Assembly (NCBI GenBank): GCA_016713275.1
Contig: JADJPL010000013.1
Span: forward strand, 62,001-126,000
Reading direction: 5' to 3'
Length of the DNA stretch: 64,000 nt
Source: Haliscomenobacter sp.
GTDB lineage: Bacteria > Bacteroidota > Bacteroidia > Chitinophagales > Saprospiraceae
In this document: positions 1 to 8,367 of the stretch, piece by piece
Layout: each line of letters begins with the position of its first letter
Position numbering within the stretch: position 1 is the stretch's first letter
Translations under genes and position numbers: made by a program
Notes under the pieces: generated by a model
The model's input: the letters and a program-made list of their open reading frames with translations, nothing else
Told to the model about the DNA's origin: nothing
Database searches by the model: none

Positions 1-680
1 GGCATCACCTCAGGAAGCGGTTTGGATTTCAGGTCGGCCAGCTTGATGTCTTTGGCAAAAAGGAATTGATCCCATTTGCGGGGAGGCAGGATTGCCCCCA
101 TCCGGGGCTGACCAGCTTGAGCAGGCATCGGCTTGAACTTCCGCTCGCTGACCACCCGGCTCTCTTTGGCAATATACACGTTGCGGGTGTTGTCGCCGGA
201 ATGGCAGCAATCGAAGATCATGACGACATGGGGCGGGTCTTTCCGGGGCTTTTGCGGCGTTCCATGCGCCAAACGGTGTATCATGAAGCGCAATTCTTTG
301 TCTACTAGTAAGTTAAAATTCTGACCGGTGGAAGGAATGGAATCATAACAAACCAATCCTTCCAGTTTGCCGTCGGGTTCGAACCGCCAGATCGCCGGGT
401 CCGCTTTTTCCTGGGCGCCATGGCCGGCGTAGTAGAAAAGCGCTATATCTTCCGGCCCGGCTTTAGCCAGGTGATCTTCGAACCGCTTGACGATGTTTCC
501 TTTCGTGGCTTTTTCATTCGTTAGCACCTCGATCTGAAGCTGGAAATTTCGGCTTTCTGCCGTTTCCAGGTATTGCTTGAACCGCATGATGTCATTAACG
601 CAGCCATTCAGGGGCCGCACGGGATACCGATAGGCGTCCACTGCGGCGAGCAGGGCATAAAGCTTAGGTGAGTTGGGCAT
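1..680 (-). CDS. Caspase-family (peptidase C14) protein, C-terminal end outside window
   Basis: About 226 codons are visible from the ATG at 680 and the frame runs open off the left edge. The sequence has the caspase fold signature: an LFYYAGHGAQ segment with the catalytic His near residue 87, and an MIFDCCHSGD segment with the catalytic Cys near residue 159. Spacing between the two is normal for the C14 family. There is no signal peptide, so the peptidase domain is probably cytoplasmic. An in-frame TAA lies four codons upstream, so the start is fixed. It begins 7 nt after the stop of the lipoprotein gene and is probably co-transcribed with it and the Fur-family gene. Bacterial caspase-like proteins (orthocaspases/metacaspases) often carry sensor or effector domains after the peptidase; that part is not visible here. 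Substrate and role are unknown. Confidence 0.85.
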   Translation of the reverse strand, partial: MPNSPKLYALLAAVDAYRYPVRPLNGCVNDIMRFKQYLETAESRNFQLQIEVLTNEKATKGNIVKRFEDHLAKAGPEDIALFYYAGHGAQEKADPAIWRFEPDGKLEGLVCYDSIPSTGQNFNLLVDKELRFMIHRLAHGTPQKPRKDPPHVVMIFDCCHSGDNTRNVYIAKESRVVSERKFKPMPAQAGQPRMGAILPPRKWDQFLFAKDIKLADLKSKPLPEVM

Positions 681-687
681 GGACCAG

Positions 688-1080
688 TCAGTTTATTTTT
701 ATAAAAAGTAATTGGGCCGCTTGAAGTTCCAGGTCCTGGATCTGTTTGAGCCGGTTTTCCTGGAAAGAAAGGTGCTTTTTCGCTGCGGATGCGTTTTTTC
801 CTTCCTTTGGGGAAGGCAATGCGTTCCACTCCAGGAAGCGTTCTTCCAACTGCGAAGCAGTAGCCACAAAATCCAGTTCTTTCCGGGTTAATGAACGTCC
901 CTGTATATTGATATTATTGCGCAGGGAGACCAGCAAGCCGATGCTTTTCCGGACGGTCTCCCCAACAGAACCGGCCTGGGCGCCAAGTACTTCCGCTTGC
1001 TTCCGGTCAAGTAAAGCCTGATTTGGAGTGGCGCATCCATAAAACAGGAGGAGGACCGGAACAAGCAGGAGCGTTTTCAA
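688..1080 (-). CDS. Small putative lipoprotein, helical
   Basis: The product is about 130 residues. It starts with a short basic N-terminus, a hydrophobic stretch and a lipobox-like LFYGC, so it is probably a lipoprotein anchored in the cell envelope. The rest is charged and looks alpha-helical, with no family I recognise. I chose the TTG at 1080, just inside the end of the Fur-family gene. The only ATG (1197) would overlap that gene by more than 100 nt and would put about 40 polar residues before the signal peptide. It lies between the Fur-family gene and the caspase gene on the same strand with very short gaps, so the three are probably one transcript. Function unknown. Confidence 0.6.
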   Translation of the reverse strand: MKTLLLVPVLLLFYGCATPNQALLDRKQAEVLGAQAGSVGETVRKSIGLLVSLRNNINIQGRSLTRKELDFVATASQLEERFLEWNALPSPKEGKNASAAKKHLSFQENRLKQIQDLELQAAQLLFIKIN

Positions 1081-1084
1081 AGGC

Positions 1085-1564
1085 TTATTTTTTGGCAGCA
1101 ATCTGCTTTCCGCAATCGGAACAGACGCCCTGGACGATAAGGAACGTAGACTTAACCTCAAATCCGTCGATGGATTGCAGTTCGGGGAGGTGGACATGCT
1201 CCAGGCAAATGGTGCGTCCGCAATGCTCGCAATGCCCGTGCGCGTGCTGATCCTGGTGTTTGTGGGGGGAGCAGCCCGGCGAACAAAGCGCGAATTTCAG
1301 CTTGTCCGTGCCATCGAAAGCCCGATGGACCAGGCCCTTATCTTCGAAGGTCCGCAGGGTGCGATAGAGGGTAATGCGGTCGGGGTGGCCAAGGGCCTGC
1401 TCCAGGTCGCTTTGGGAAACGGCTTCGTTGCGGTGCAGGAAGACTTCCAACACCTGTTCCCGGATGGCCGTCCGCCGCAGGGAATGCGCTTTGAGCAATT
1501 GGCTGGCAGAGGATGCGGTTTCCTCTAAAGGCGCCAGCACTTCCGGGTTTTCTGAAGATCTCAT
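1085..1564 (-). CDS. Fur-family metal-responsive repressor (Zur/Fur type)
   Basis: The 159-residue product has the Fur-family winged helix (roughly residues 25-85, with the recognition segment ITLYRTLRTFEDKGLV) followed by a His/Cys-rich metal-binding part. CEHC and CSDC pairs form the usual structural zinc site, and a run of His residues (HKHQDQHAHGH) precedes the first pair. Fur-family proteins repress uptake genes when loaded with Zn, Fe or Mn. Divergent transcription from a small CxxC protein, a TonB receptor and a lipoprotein suggests it controls metal import, with zinc (Zur) my preferred guess from context. The specificity cannot be settled from the sequence alone. A candidate operator palindrome lies at 1598-1615. 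Confidence 0.85.
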   Translation of the reverse strand: MRSSENPEVLAPLEETASSASQLLKAHSLRRTAIREQVLEVFLHRNEAVSQSDLEQALGHPDRITLYRTLRTFEDKGLVHRAFDGTDKLKFALCSPGCSPHKHQDQHAHGHCEHCGRTICLEHVHLPELQSIDGFEVKSTFLIVQGVCSDCGKQIAAKK

Positions 1565-1597
1565 GATAAAATGAAACGTGGTTGCAAAATAAGTCTA

Positions 1598-1615
1598 TAT
1601 TTGTATAAACGAATA
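1598..1615. promoter_or_regulatory. Candidate Fur/Zur operator palindrome
   Basis: The 18-nt sequence TATTTGTATAAACGAATA is an imperfect palindrome (7 of 9 positions pair) in the AT-rich gap between the divergent Fur-family gene and the metal-uptake genes. It overlaps a TATATTTG sequence at 1596-1603 that resembles a Bacteroidota -7 element, although no well-spaced TTG is present. A second AT-rich partial palindrome lies near 1630-1650. Placement suits autoregulation plus control of the uptake genes. This is inferred from symmetry and position only. Confidence 0.4.
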
Positions 1616-1675
1616 ATTCGGCAGCACGTTATTCGATTTGATTCGATAATACAAATAAAAGGGAAAAAAACGCAT

Positions 1676-2029
1676 TTGAAGTATTCTTTTTTGAAACGAT
1701 TAGGAGCGGCTGCTTTGCTTTGCTTATTTCTTACTCCGCTGATCACAGCGGAGTGGCATCGTCTGGCGTTGAAGTCGGAGGCTTCAAGCTGCGTGCATCC
1801 GCCCCGGGACACGAAGGAAGGCAACCTGCGGCCAGGGTATTCCCAAAGCCATGAGGTTCACGGTTGCGCTCTTTGCGATTTTAGTTTTTCCCAGGTTTTG
1901 CTCCCTGCCTTTTCGATTTCTTTTTCCCAACCACGGCAACCAGAGCCCCGGTTAGTTTCGCACATTCCCACCGGTCATCCCGATTCCGGTTTTTTCAACC
2001 AGACCGGTAGGGGGCCTCCCCAGGCATAA
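1676..2029 (+). CDS. Small exported protein with CxxC motif, upstream of TonB receptor
   Basis: From a TTG at 1676 the product is about 117 residues: a basic start, a hydrophobic signal-like segment (GAAALLCLFLTPLITA), then a His/Cys part containing HGCALCDFSFS. The frame is open back to an ATG at 1571, but that start would lie upstream of the likely operator and promoter, so the TTG is preferred. Small secreted proteins with a C-x-x-C-D-F-x-F segment are, as I recall, often found just upstream of TonB receptors in Bacteroidota. Metal or redox binding is plausible, not shown. It is probably co-transcribed with the receptor 67 nt downstream. Confidence 0.55.
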   Translation: MKYSFLKRLGAAALLCLFLTPLITAEWHRLALKSEASSCVHPPRDTKEGNLRPGYSQSHEVHGCALCDFSFSQVLLPAFSISFSQPRQPEPRLVSHIPTGHPDSGFFNQTGRGPPQA

Positions 2030-2096
2030 ATCGTTTCCGCTGGTTGTCCGGTGGTCCTTTGCTTGTGCCTATTTTGTCAGGTAATTTTTCCTGGTA

Positions 2097-4451
2097 ATGA
2101 AGAAGATTTCCCTTTTATATAAGGGCGTTATTCTGAGCGTCCTGTCGTTTTTTCCTCTGTGCTTACCCTCGCAGGAATGCCATTTGCACTTGTACGGGTA
2201 CGTTCGGGACGCTTCCGGAAGCAGTCCTATTTCGTATGTTACCGTTTTCATAGAAGAAACGGGCAATGGCACGCTTGCCGATGAGAAAGGATACTTCCAT
2301 TTGGAAGGGCTTTGCCCTGGGGCGTCTTACACGGTGCAATGCACTCGTTTGGGCTACCAGGGCAAGGGGCTCCTCTTGTCGATACAGTCTGATACCGGGG
2401 TGGTGCTGGTGATGCAGGAGATCGGGCTCCAATTGGAGCGGGTGGAGGTAAACGCGTTGAAAGCGGGATCAGCGCATACCCAGGCTGCACAATCCCTTCA
2501 GGGAACCGACCTGGAAGCGGGAAAAGCGCTAGGCTTTGGGGAAAGCCTCCGGCGGCTGGTGGGAGTGACCACGCTGAATACCGGCGCAACCATCGCCAAG
2601 CCGGTGATCCAGGGCCTGCACAGCAACCGGATACTGATCCTGAATAACGGCGTCCGGCAGGAAAGCCAGCAATGGGGGTCCGAGCATGCTCCGGAAATTG
2701 ATCCTTTTCTCGCCCAGGAGATTACGGTCATCAAAGGCGCCGGCAGCGTGCGCTACGGCAGCGACGCTCTGGGCGGGGTTATTCTGGTTCAGCCGGCCCC
2801 CCTGCCGAAAACCCCCGGCGCCTGGGGGGAGATCAATCTTCAGGGAATGAGCAACGGCCGAACGGGCATCGCTTCCGGCAGGGTAGAGGCGCGCCTCAAA
2901 AACCCGAAATTCCCGCTGTCCGGAAGGGTGCAGGGAACCCTGAAACGCGGAGGGAATATCCGGACGCCCGATTATTTTTTGCGCAACACCGGGATTTCCG
3001 AAGCCAATTTTTCCTGGACAGCAAGGCTGGAAAAAGAGCGATGGAACACCGACGTGTTCTATTCGCGGTTTTATACCCAATTAGGCATTCTTCGCGATGC
3101 CCATATCGGCAACCTGACCGATTTGGAAAATGCCATCGCCCGGGGAAGACCGCTGGAAGACGGCGCGTTTTCCTATACGCTCGGACGGCCTCAGCAGCAG
3201 GTGGTTCACGAGCTGGTCAAATGGAAAACCCAATGGGCTGCGGGCGAGTCCTCGTTGTTCCAACTTCAGTTCAGCCGCCAATTCAACCGCAGGCAGGAGT
3301 ACGACGCCCATAAGCGATACAACGCGCTTCCGGAAAACGTGGACGAAGCGCAGATCCAGCTGGAGATTACCACCTATCGCGTGGAAGCAGATTGGGAACA
3401 CCAGTGGGCCGCCCATGTGGAAGGCAACGTGGGCCTCAATTACATGGCCCAAACCAATACAACCGACCGGGGAGGATTGCTTCCCCGGTATGACAACAAC
3501 GTCGCCGGCGCGTATTGGATCGAACGCTGGAAACGGCCGGGTACCCCGCTCGAACTCGAGTTGGGGATGCGCTACGATATCCAGCACCTGACCGCAGGGC
3601 CTCTGGAGCAGGCCGCCGCCGTAGAACGCAAGTCGTTTAAAAGCTGGTCGGGCACATTGGGCGCCGTATACAGCCCCAATCACCATCTGACGTTCCGGGC
3701 AAATACCGGATCTGCCTGGAGAGCGCCCCACGTGAGCGAATTATTTAGTGAAGGGGTTCACCACGGGTCAGCCAGCTACGAACAGGGTACGGCTTCCCTT
3801 CAATCCGAACGGGCCTGGAATACCAGCCTCACCCTCGAATGGACCGGGGATTCCCGGGAGACAGCCCTCACGGTGATGGGGTACTACAACCTGATCCGGG
3901 ATTATATTTTCCTGGAGCCTATGGATGAGCCGGTTTTGACCATCCGGGGGGCTTTCCCTGCGTTTCGCTATTCCCAAGCCAACGCCCGTCTGACCGGCAT
4001 AGACGCCCGGTTTTCGATCCTGGCTTCTCCGCGCTGGCTCGCCGAATTCCAGGCGTCTGTGATCAACGGGTGGAATACCGCCGAAAAAGACTATCTGGTC
4101 TTTATGCCGCCCAGCCAGTTTCGCTACAGTCTGCGGTATAAAATACCCGCCGGGAAGGACACCGAAAAACGGCATTTTCTCCAGGTGTCCGCCCAGCACG
4201 TGCTGAAGCAACGATGGGTCCCAGCGGGAGCAGATTACGCCCCTCCCCCCGACGGCTACCTCCGGCTGGATGTAGAGGGCTCCTTTTCTGTCTCGCTGGG
4301 CCGCCAGCCGGTCGAACTGGGTTTTTCCATCCTGAATGCGATGAACACCGAGTATCGCGACTACCTCAACCGGCTCCGGTACTTTGCCGCGGAACCGGGC
4401 CGCAACCTCCTGCTGCGCGTGCGCATTCCCTTCCAGGTTGCGCTGTTCTGA
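2097..4451 (+). CDS. TonB-dependent outer-membrane receptor, probable metal uptake
   Basis: The 784-residue protein begins with a signal peptide (to about residue 25) and a carboxypeptidase-regulatory-like beta-sandwich (about 30-110). A plug domain follows (about 120-240, including the stretch around NRILILNNGVRQESQQWG and VIKGAGSVRYGSDALGG), then a 22-strand-type barrel ending in a terminal aromatic residue (VALF). This is the standard architecture of Bacteroidota TonB receptors importing siderophores, cobalamin or metals. There is no SusD partner downstream, which argues against glycan uptake. The Fur-family gene upstream and the small lipoprotein downstream suggest metal import; the ligand is inferred, not seen. 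Confidence 0.9.
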   Translation: MKKISLLYKGVILSVLSFFPLCLPSQECHLHLYGYVRDASGSSPISYVTVFIEETGNGTLADEKGYFHLEGLCPGASYTVQCTRLGYQGKGLLLSIQSDTGVVLVMQEIGLQLERVEVNALKAGSAHTQAAQSLQGTDLEAGKALGFGESLRRLVGVTTLNTGATIAKPVIQGLHSNRILILNNGVRQESQQWGSEHAPEIDPFLAQEITVIKGAGSVRYGSDALGGVILVQPAPLPKTPGAWGEINLQGMSNGRTGIASGRVEARLKNPKFPLSGRVQGTLKRGGNIRTPDYFLRNTGISEANFSWTARLEKERWNTDVFYSRFYTQLGILRDAHIGNLTDLENAIARGRPLEDGAFSYTLGRPQQQVVHELVKWKTQWAAGESSLFQLQFSRQFNRRQEYDAHKRYNALPENVDEAQIQLEITTYRVEADWEHQWAAHVEGNVGLNYMAQTNTTDRGGLLPRYDNNVAGAYWIERWKRPGTPLELELGMRYDIQHLTAGPLEQAAAVERKSFKSWSGTLGAVYSPNHHLTFRANTGSAWRAPHVSELFSEGVHHGSASYEQGTASLQSERAWNTSLTLEWTGDSRETALTVMGYYNLIRDYIFLEPMDEPVLTIRGAFPAFRYSQANARLTGIDARFSILASPRWLAEFQASVINGWNTAEKDYLVFMPPSQFRYSLRYKIPAGKDTEKRHFLQVSAQHVLKQRWVPAGADYAPPPDGYLRLDVEGSFSVSLGRQPVELGFSILNAMNTEYRDYLNRLRYFAAEPGRNLLLRVRIPFQVALF

Positions 4452-4514
4452 CAGAAACCCTGATGCAGATTGCCAAAGTTTATGCTATTTTTTCATTCAC
4501 TTAATTCATGTACA

Positions 4515-5054
4515 ATGAACTTCAAGTCCTTTCTATTTGCTTTTCTTTTCCTGGGCGCGTTTGTTTTTTCCGCATGCGAAAAAGACAAAGACAGCGACCC
4601 TGACAACGAGCAGGAACTCATTACCACGATCCGCCTTTCGTTCACCGGAGGGGGGAGCACCGTTACCTTCAATGCGACGGACAAAGACGGCGACGGGGGC
4701 CTTGCTCCGGTAATCGACAAGATCGCCCTCAAGCCCAACACCGACTATGCCCTGAAGGTGGAGTTCCTGGATGAGCCCAAAACGCCCTCGGCCGATATCA
4801 CCGAAGAGGTCGGGGAAGAATCGGACGTCCACCTCGTTTGCTTCACAGGCAGCGGGAGCATGCCCTCCCCAACCATCCTCGACAAGGATAAAAACAACAA
4901 ACCGCTCGGGCTTTCCAGCAGCTTCAAAACTGGCGCTGCCGGTGCGGGAACCCTGAAAGTTACCCTGAAGCACGAACCGGATAAGAACAACGCCAACGCC
5001 TGCGGCACCGGGGAAACCGACGCCGAAGCGACGTTCACCGTGGAGGTTAAGTAG
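4515..5054 (+). CDS. Putative lipoprotein following the TonB receptor
   Basis: From ATG 4515 the product is 179 residues with a lipoprotein signal (LFLGAFVFSAC), an acidic linker rich in Asp/Glu, and a beta-rich domain. Similar lipoproteins (ITTIRLSFTGGG...DPDGDGG-type motifs, with conserved Cys, His and Asp later) commonly follow TonB receptors in Bacteroidota, from memory. It probably sits on the outer membrane and helps bind the receptor's substrate. An upstream ATG (4470) in frame would precede the signal peptide and is not preferred. The stop codon TAG forms the first bases of a GACGG repeat array. Confidence 0.7.
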   Translation: MNFKSFLFAFLFLGAFVFSACEKDKDSDPDNEQELITTIRLSFTGGGSTVTFNATDKDGDGGLAPVIDKIALKPNTDYALKVEFLDEPKTPSADITEEVGEESDVHLVCFTGSGSMPSPTILDKDKNNKPLGLSSSFKTGAAGAGTLKVTLKHEPDKNNANACGTGETDAEATFTVEVK

Positions 5055-5252
5055 ACGGGGACGGGAGACGGTTGACGGGAGCGGTTGACGGTGGATGGTT
5101 GACGGTGGCGTGGACGGGGGACGGGAGACGGGGACGGGGGACGGGGGACGGTTGACGGTTGATGGTTGACGGGAGACGGTTGACGGTTGACGGTTGACGG
5201 TTGACGGGGGACGGTTGATGGTTGACGGGAGACGGGAGACGGTTGACGGGGT
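5052..5252. repeat. GACGG-type short tandem array after a stop codon
   Basis: About 200 bases consist of variants of short words such as TTGACGG, GGGGACGG, GGGAGACGG and TGGACGG, all in one orientation with the G-rich strand on +. The array starts on the stop codon of the lipoprotein gene (AAG TAG ACG GGG). The same vocabulary recurs at 10139-10198, 23821-23931 and 50890-51174. The many GGG/GGGG runs could allow G-quadruplexes. It is not a CRISPR array, because there are no constant repeats with unique spacers. Confidence 0.9.
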
Positions 5253-5291
5253 GTTTGATTTGCAGGTTGCGGGCGTTTTCGGAGGAAGGAG

Positions 5292-5381
5292 GGGGCTGTC
5301 TCAAAAGACCGTTTTCGCCCCTGGCTGCCAAAAAATAAAATTTCATGCCGGGAGCAAAGAACGGTCTTTTGAGACAGCCCC
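5292..5381. mobile_element. MITE-like element, 22-bp perfect terminal inverted repeats
   Basis: The two ends (5292-5313 and 5360-5381) are perfect inverted repeats beginning GGGGCTGTCTCAAAAG, with about 46 bp between and no coding capacity. Ends of this form are typical of small non-autonomous elements mobilised by a transposase, and GGGCTGTCTCAAAA-like ends are known on IS elements (exact family not assigned). A second copy with the same ends lies at 46323-46478 and a degenerate one at 19882-20065. Both share the internal CATGCCGG segment next to an AT-rich stretch. Confidence 0.8.
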
Positions 5382-5410
5382 GCTCCAATAGCCTCCATAT
5401 CCTTTACTCA

Positions 5411-6077
5411 ATGAAAAAAAGAAATATTGTCGTATTGGTTGGTCTCTTTTTGTTGCTGTTGGCGACGCGCGAAAAAAATTGCCCGGGGCCTTGGCTGGAT
5501 AAAAGAAAGCCGGTTGGCCAAGCCGCCATTAGAAATTCCGGAGGACTACGAACTGCCGGACAATGCCGCTTCCGACATCCCCTTGTTTGTTGATTCCGTA
5601 TACGCATGGGACGAAACGCTTTTTGACTTTGTGCCCCTGCGTCCGTACGACCCATCGAGAGACGCGAGGCGCCCCCGCACCAACGCCAGTCCTTCCGAAA
5701 CGCCCGTCAGGGTTACCTGGCCGATGTTGACCCGCATCCAATATGTGCTAAAACTGTACGAGGAGGTCGAGATGGAGCTATTTGCTCCGGTTTTTTCAGA
5801 TACCCTGACCCAACTGGATGGCCAGTTGGTGGAAGTGAAAGGGTTTGTGATTCCCATCGAAGAAAGCGAAGGGCAAATTGCCCTTTCGGCTTTCCCGATG
5901 GCCTCTTGTTTTTTTTGCGGGCAAGCCAGCCCCGCCTCCGTGATGAGCATCCAACCCAGCAAGCCCGGGAAACGGTACAAAATGGACGCCAAGGCGGCCT
6001 TCGTTGGGTACCTGCGCCTCAATTACGACGACCCCAACGACTTCTATTTTATTTTAGAGCGAGCGAAGGAACAGTAA
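5411..6077 (+). CDS. DUF3299-like exported protein (frameshift in signal region)
   Basis: The mature part matches the DUF3299 type: LDGQLVEVKGFVIPIEE followed by a conserved PMASCFFCGQ segment. The frame carrying this domain opens only at a poor TTG (5427). The other frame, from ATG 5411, encodes a clear signal peptide (MKKRNIVVLVGLFLLLLA). The two join if one A is removed from the A7 run at 5472-5478, giving 221 residues. I therefore read it as one exported protein with an indel, possibly an assembly error. The CFFCG Cys pair suggests metal or redox binding. Function unknown. The gene is convergent with the ROK kinase gene. Confidence 0.7.
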
Positions 6078-6112
6078 GCGAAGGAAATCCCTCAACCGCT
6101 GGTCTGCTGCGT

Positions 6113-7204
6113 TTAACCCAGTTGCGCCAGGGCGAACGCATAGGCGCCCAGGGCTATGGCTTTGCTGGCGCCCAGCTGGCTTACCGTGACTCCGGTTTTT
6201 TTATGCTGGTGGTAGGCGACGGTAGTTTCCGTTCCGGGAACCCGAACCTGCTTGCTTTCTTCCTTTAAAAAGGCGGCTACATGCGCTTCGTCCTGCAAGT
6301 TATAAGCTTTCATTTGCAGGCGCGGGAAGACGTCGCCCTGGATGGTACCCCGAACCCCGTTCATTTCGGCCACCATAGCCGGCAGGATATACTTATGCGC
6401 AGCGGCAATGCCTCCGCCGATGACGACCAGCCCGTCTACAATATTCAGCGACTCGGCAATGGTAAAGCCGGCGACAGCTCCCAGGGATTCAAAACTTTCG
6501 ATGGCCGCCTGCCGGTTTCCGGGGCGGGCGCCTTCGGCAATATCGAAAATCTCTTTGGGCGTCAGGGCCTCGTCGTTGCCGGACAATTCCCGGTACACTC
6601 TTTTGACCGCCCGGATGCTGACGCCTTCCTCGGCGATTAAAGCGGGATTGGTTTTATTGGCGGACAGCCACACATCGCCGCCGCAGCCGTTATCGCCCAG
6701 CAGGAGTTGGCGGTCGATCACCACGCCGCCGCCAAATCCGGTGCCCAGCGTAACCGCCAGCAGGTTTTTGTATTGCTTGCTGCTGCCTGATTCGGCCAGC
6801 AACCGGTTGACTTCCGGAAGCGTACCGGCCAGGGCCTCGCCGTAAGCGAACAGGTTGCCGTCGTTGTTAATGAAAACAGGGATGCCGAACGCCTGTTGCA
6901 AGAAAGGCCCTAACGCGACACCCCCCCGAAAAGCAGGGAAATTAGGCAAGTCGCCAATAATGCCGTTGACATAATCTGCAGGGCCCGGAAAGGCAAAGCT
7001 GATGGCCGACGCCGGGGAGGGTAGCGCGCGCTGGACGGTAGTAAAGCCCTGGAGCACTGCCGCCAGGCAATCATCGATCGAGTTGGGGTGCGCCGGCAGG
7101 GTGACGGGCGCTACGATTTCGGCATTGCCTTGTATGGCGGAAAAGACGAAGTTGGTACCCCCGGCGTCGAGGGTCAATACGATGCGGGAATCGTTACGAT
7201 ACAT
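6113..7204 (-). CDS. ROK-family sugar kinase
   Basis: The 363-residue protein has the ROK/hexokinase-like N-terminal phosphate-binding motif (LTLDAGGTNFVFSAI), the glycine-rich ATP-site segment (VTLGTGFGGGVVID) and a second such stretch (VVIGGGIAAAHKY). The usual ROK zinc motif (GHxxx plus CxCGxxGC) is only partly recognisable: GDNGCGGDVW aligns in place, but the Cys cluster is missing. ROK kinases phosphorylate glucose, mannose, fructose or N-acetyl sugars. Next to a hexose-type symporter and a mannose-6-phosphate isomerase, glucose or mannose is the likely substrate. Its start overlaps the transporter end by 11 nt, so the two are translationally coupled. Confidence 0.85.
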   Translation of the reverse strand: MYRNDSRIVLTLDAGGTNFVFSAIQGNAEIVAPVTLPAHPNSIDDCLAAVLQGFTTVQRALPSPASAISFAFPGPADYVNGIIGDLPNFPAFRGGVALGPFLQQAFGIPVFINNDGNLFAYGEALAGTLPEVNRLLAESGSSKQYKNLLAVTLGTGFGGGVVIDRQLLLGDNGCGGDVWLSANKTNPALIAEEGVSIRAVKRVYRELSGNDEALTPKEIFDIAEGARPGNRQAAIESFESLGAVAGFTIAESLNIVDGLVVIGGGIAAAHKYILPAMVAEMNGVRGTIQGDVFPRLQMKAYNLQDEAHVAAFLKEESKQVRVPGTETTVAYHQHKKTGVTVSQLGASKAIALGAYAFALAQLG

Positions 7205-8357
7205 GGGTTCTTATTTTTAAGCTGAGCATTCCCATTAAAACCAGGCAAACGAGGATCACAACTAACGCCGCTGTAAACCCGATTTGGTCGTTTATAAAAC
7301 CCTGAATAAAAGGAATAACGGCGCCGCCAGACACGCCCATGATCATCAGGGCCGAAATTTCATTGGAACGCGACGGGTTTTTTTGCAGCGCAATGGAGAA
7401 AATGATGGAAAAAATATTGGCGCAAGCAAGCCCCAGCACAAAGATCAGCGCGCGCAAGGCCCACACCTGGTTAGCGAACAGAAGCAGGGCGAACGCGATA
7501 ACCGCCAGGACAAGCGAAGCCTGCAGGAAGGGCATCGGCTTGGTCTTCAGCAGCAAGAAAGCGCCCAGGAACGAGCCTATGGTTCTGGCCGCAAAATAGA
7601 TACTGGTTCCATAACCCGCATTTTCCAGCGATAGCCCCCCTTGCTTCATCAACAGCTCGGGGATCGAGACATTAATTCCCACATCAAAACCCACCAGCAA
7701 AAAGATGCTGAGAAAACAGAATAGAATCAATCGATCGCTCAATAAACCCAACGCGCCGGCAAAGGTAGCCGGGGTGCTTTCAAAACCAATTTCTTTGACG
7801 CTGGCCGAAGCCAATAACAGCACCGAGAGCAAGGAGGCAATAGCCAAAACCACAAAGGTAAGCTTCCAGTCTCCAAAGTACGTAGCCGAAAAACCGGCCA
7901 GGATCGGTCCCACAAAAGAGGAGATCGCTTTGACAAATTGACCTGCGCTCAGCAGACTGGCTGTTTTTTCTTTGCTGAACATGGCCGCTACCAGGGGGTT
8001 CAGCGCGACCTGCAAGATCGTGTTGCTGATGCCCAACAAAACAAAGGCGACCAGGATCGCCCAGAATTGATAGATCGCAAAAGGGATCGCCATCGCGACC
8101 GTCGTGATCCCCAGGGCCAAAAGCACGGTTTTCTTGCGGCCAATGGCGCCCATGATAATTCCGGTGGGGATGGAAAAAATGGCGAACCACAAAAAAACCA
8201 GCATCGGCAACGTGCCTGCCATTCCGGCCGTTAGCGAAAAGTCGCTTTTGATGTAATTGGTTGCTATGCCAACCACATCTACAAATCCCATAATGAAAAA
8301 GCCGAAGAAAACGGCTAATACGGCATTGAACGCTTGCTTTCCGGTTGAAACTTCCAT
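7194..8357 (-). CDS. MFS sugar/H+ symporter, FHS (FucP/GluP) type
   Basis: The 387-residue protein has about 12 hydrophobic segments and the N-terminal pattern VFFGFFIMGFVDVVGIATNY seen in the fucose/glucose/galactose-mannose:H+ symporter group. It also carries an MFS loop motif (GAIGRKKTVLLALG) after the second helix. It would import a hexose across the inner membrane. The gene starts 10 nt after the mannose-6-phosphate isomerase stop and overlaps the ROK kinase, forming an import, phosphorylation and isomerisation unit. The exact sugar is inferred from neighbours. Confidence 0.85.
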   Translation of the reverse strand: MEVSTGKQAFNAVLAVFFGFFIMGFVDVVGIATNYIKSDFSLTAGMAGTLPMLVFLWFAIFSIPTGIIMGAIGRKKTVLLALGITTVAMAIPFAIYQFWAILVAFVLLGISNTILQVALNPLVAAMFSKEKTASLLSAGQFVKAISSFVGPILAGFSATYFGDWKLTFVVLAIASLLSVLLLASASVKEIGFESTPATFAGALGLLSDRLILFCFLSIFLLVGFDVGINVSIPELLMKQGGLSLENAGYGTSIYFAARTIGSFLGAFLLLKTKPMPFLQASLVLAVIAFALLLFANQVWALRALIFVLGLACANIFSIIFSIALQKNPSRSNEISALMIMGVSGGAVIPFIQGFINDQIGFTAALVVILVCLVLMGMLSLKIRTHVS

Positions 8358-8367
8358 AGATATTTAT

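Noticed and set aside
1571..1675. ATG 1571 as the start of the small CxxC protein
   Set aside because: It lies upstream of the palindrome and -7-like element, and adds a polar stretch before the signal peptide.
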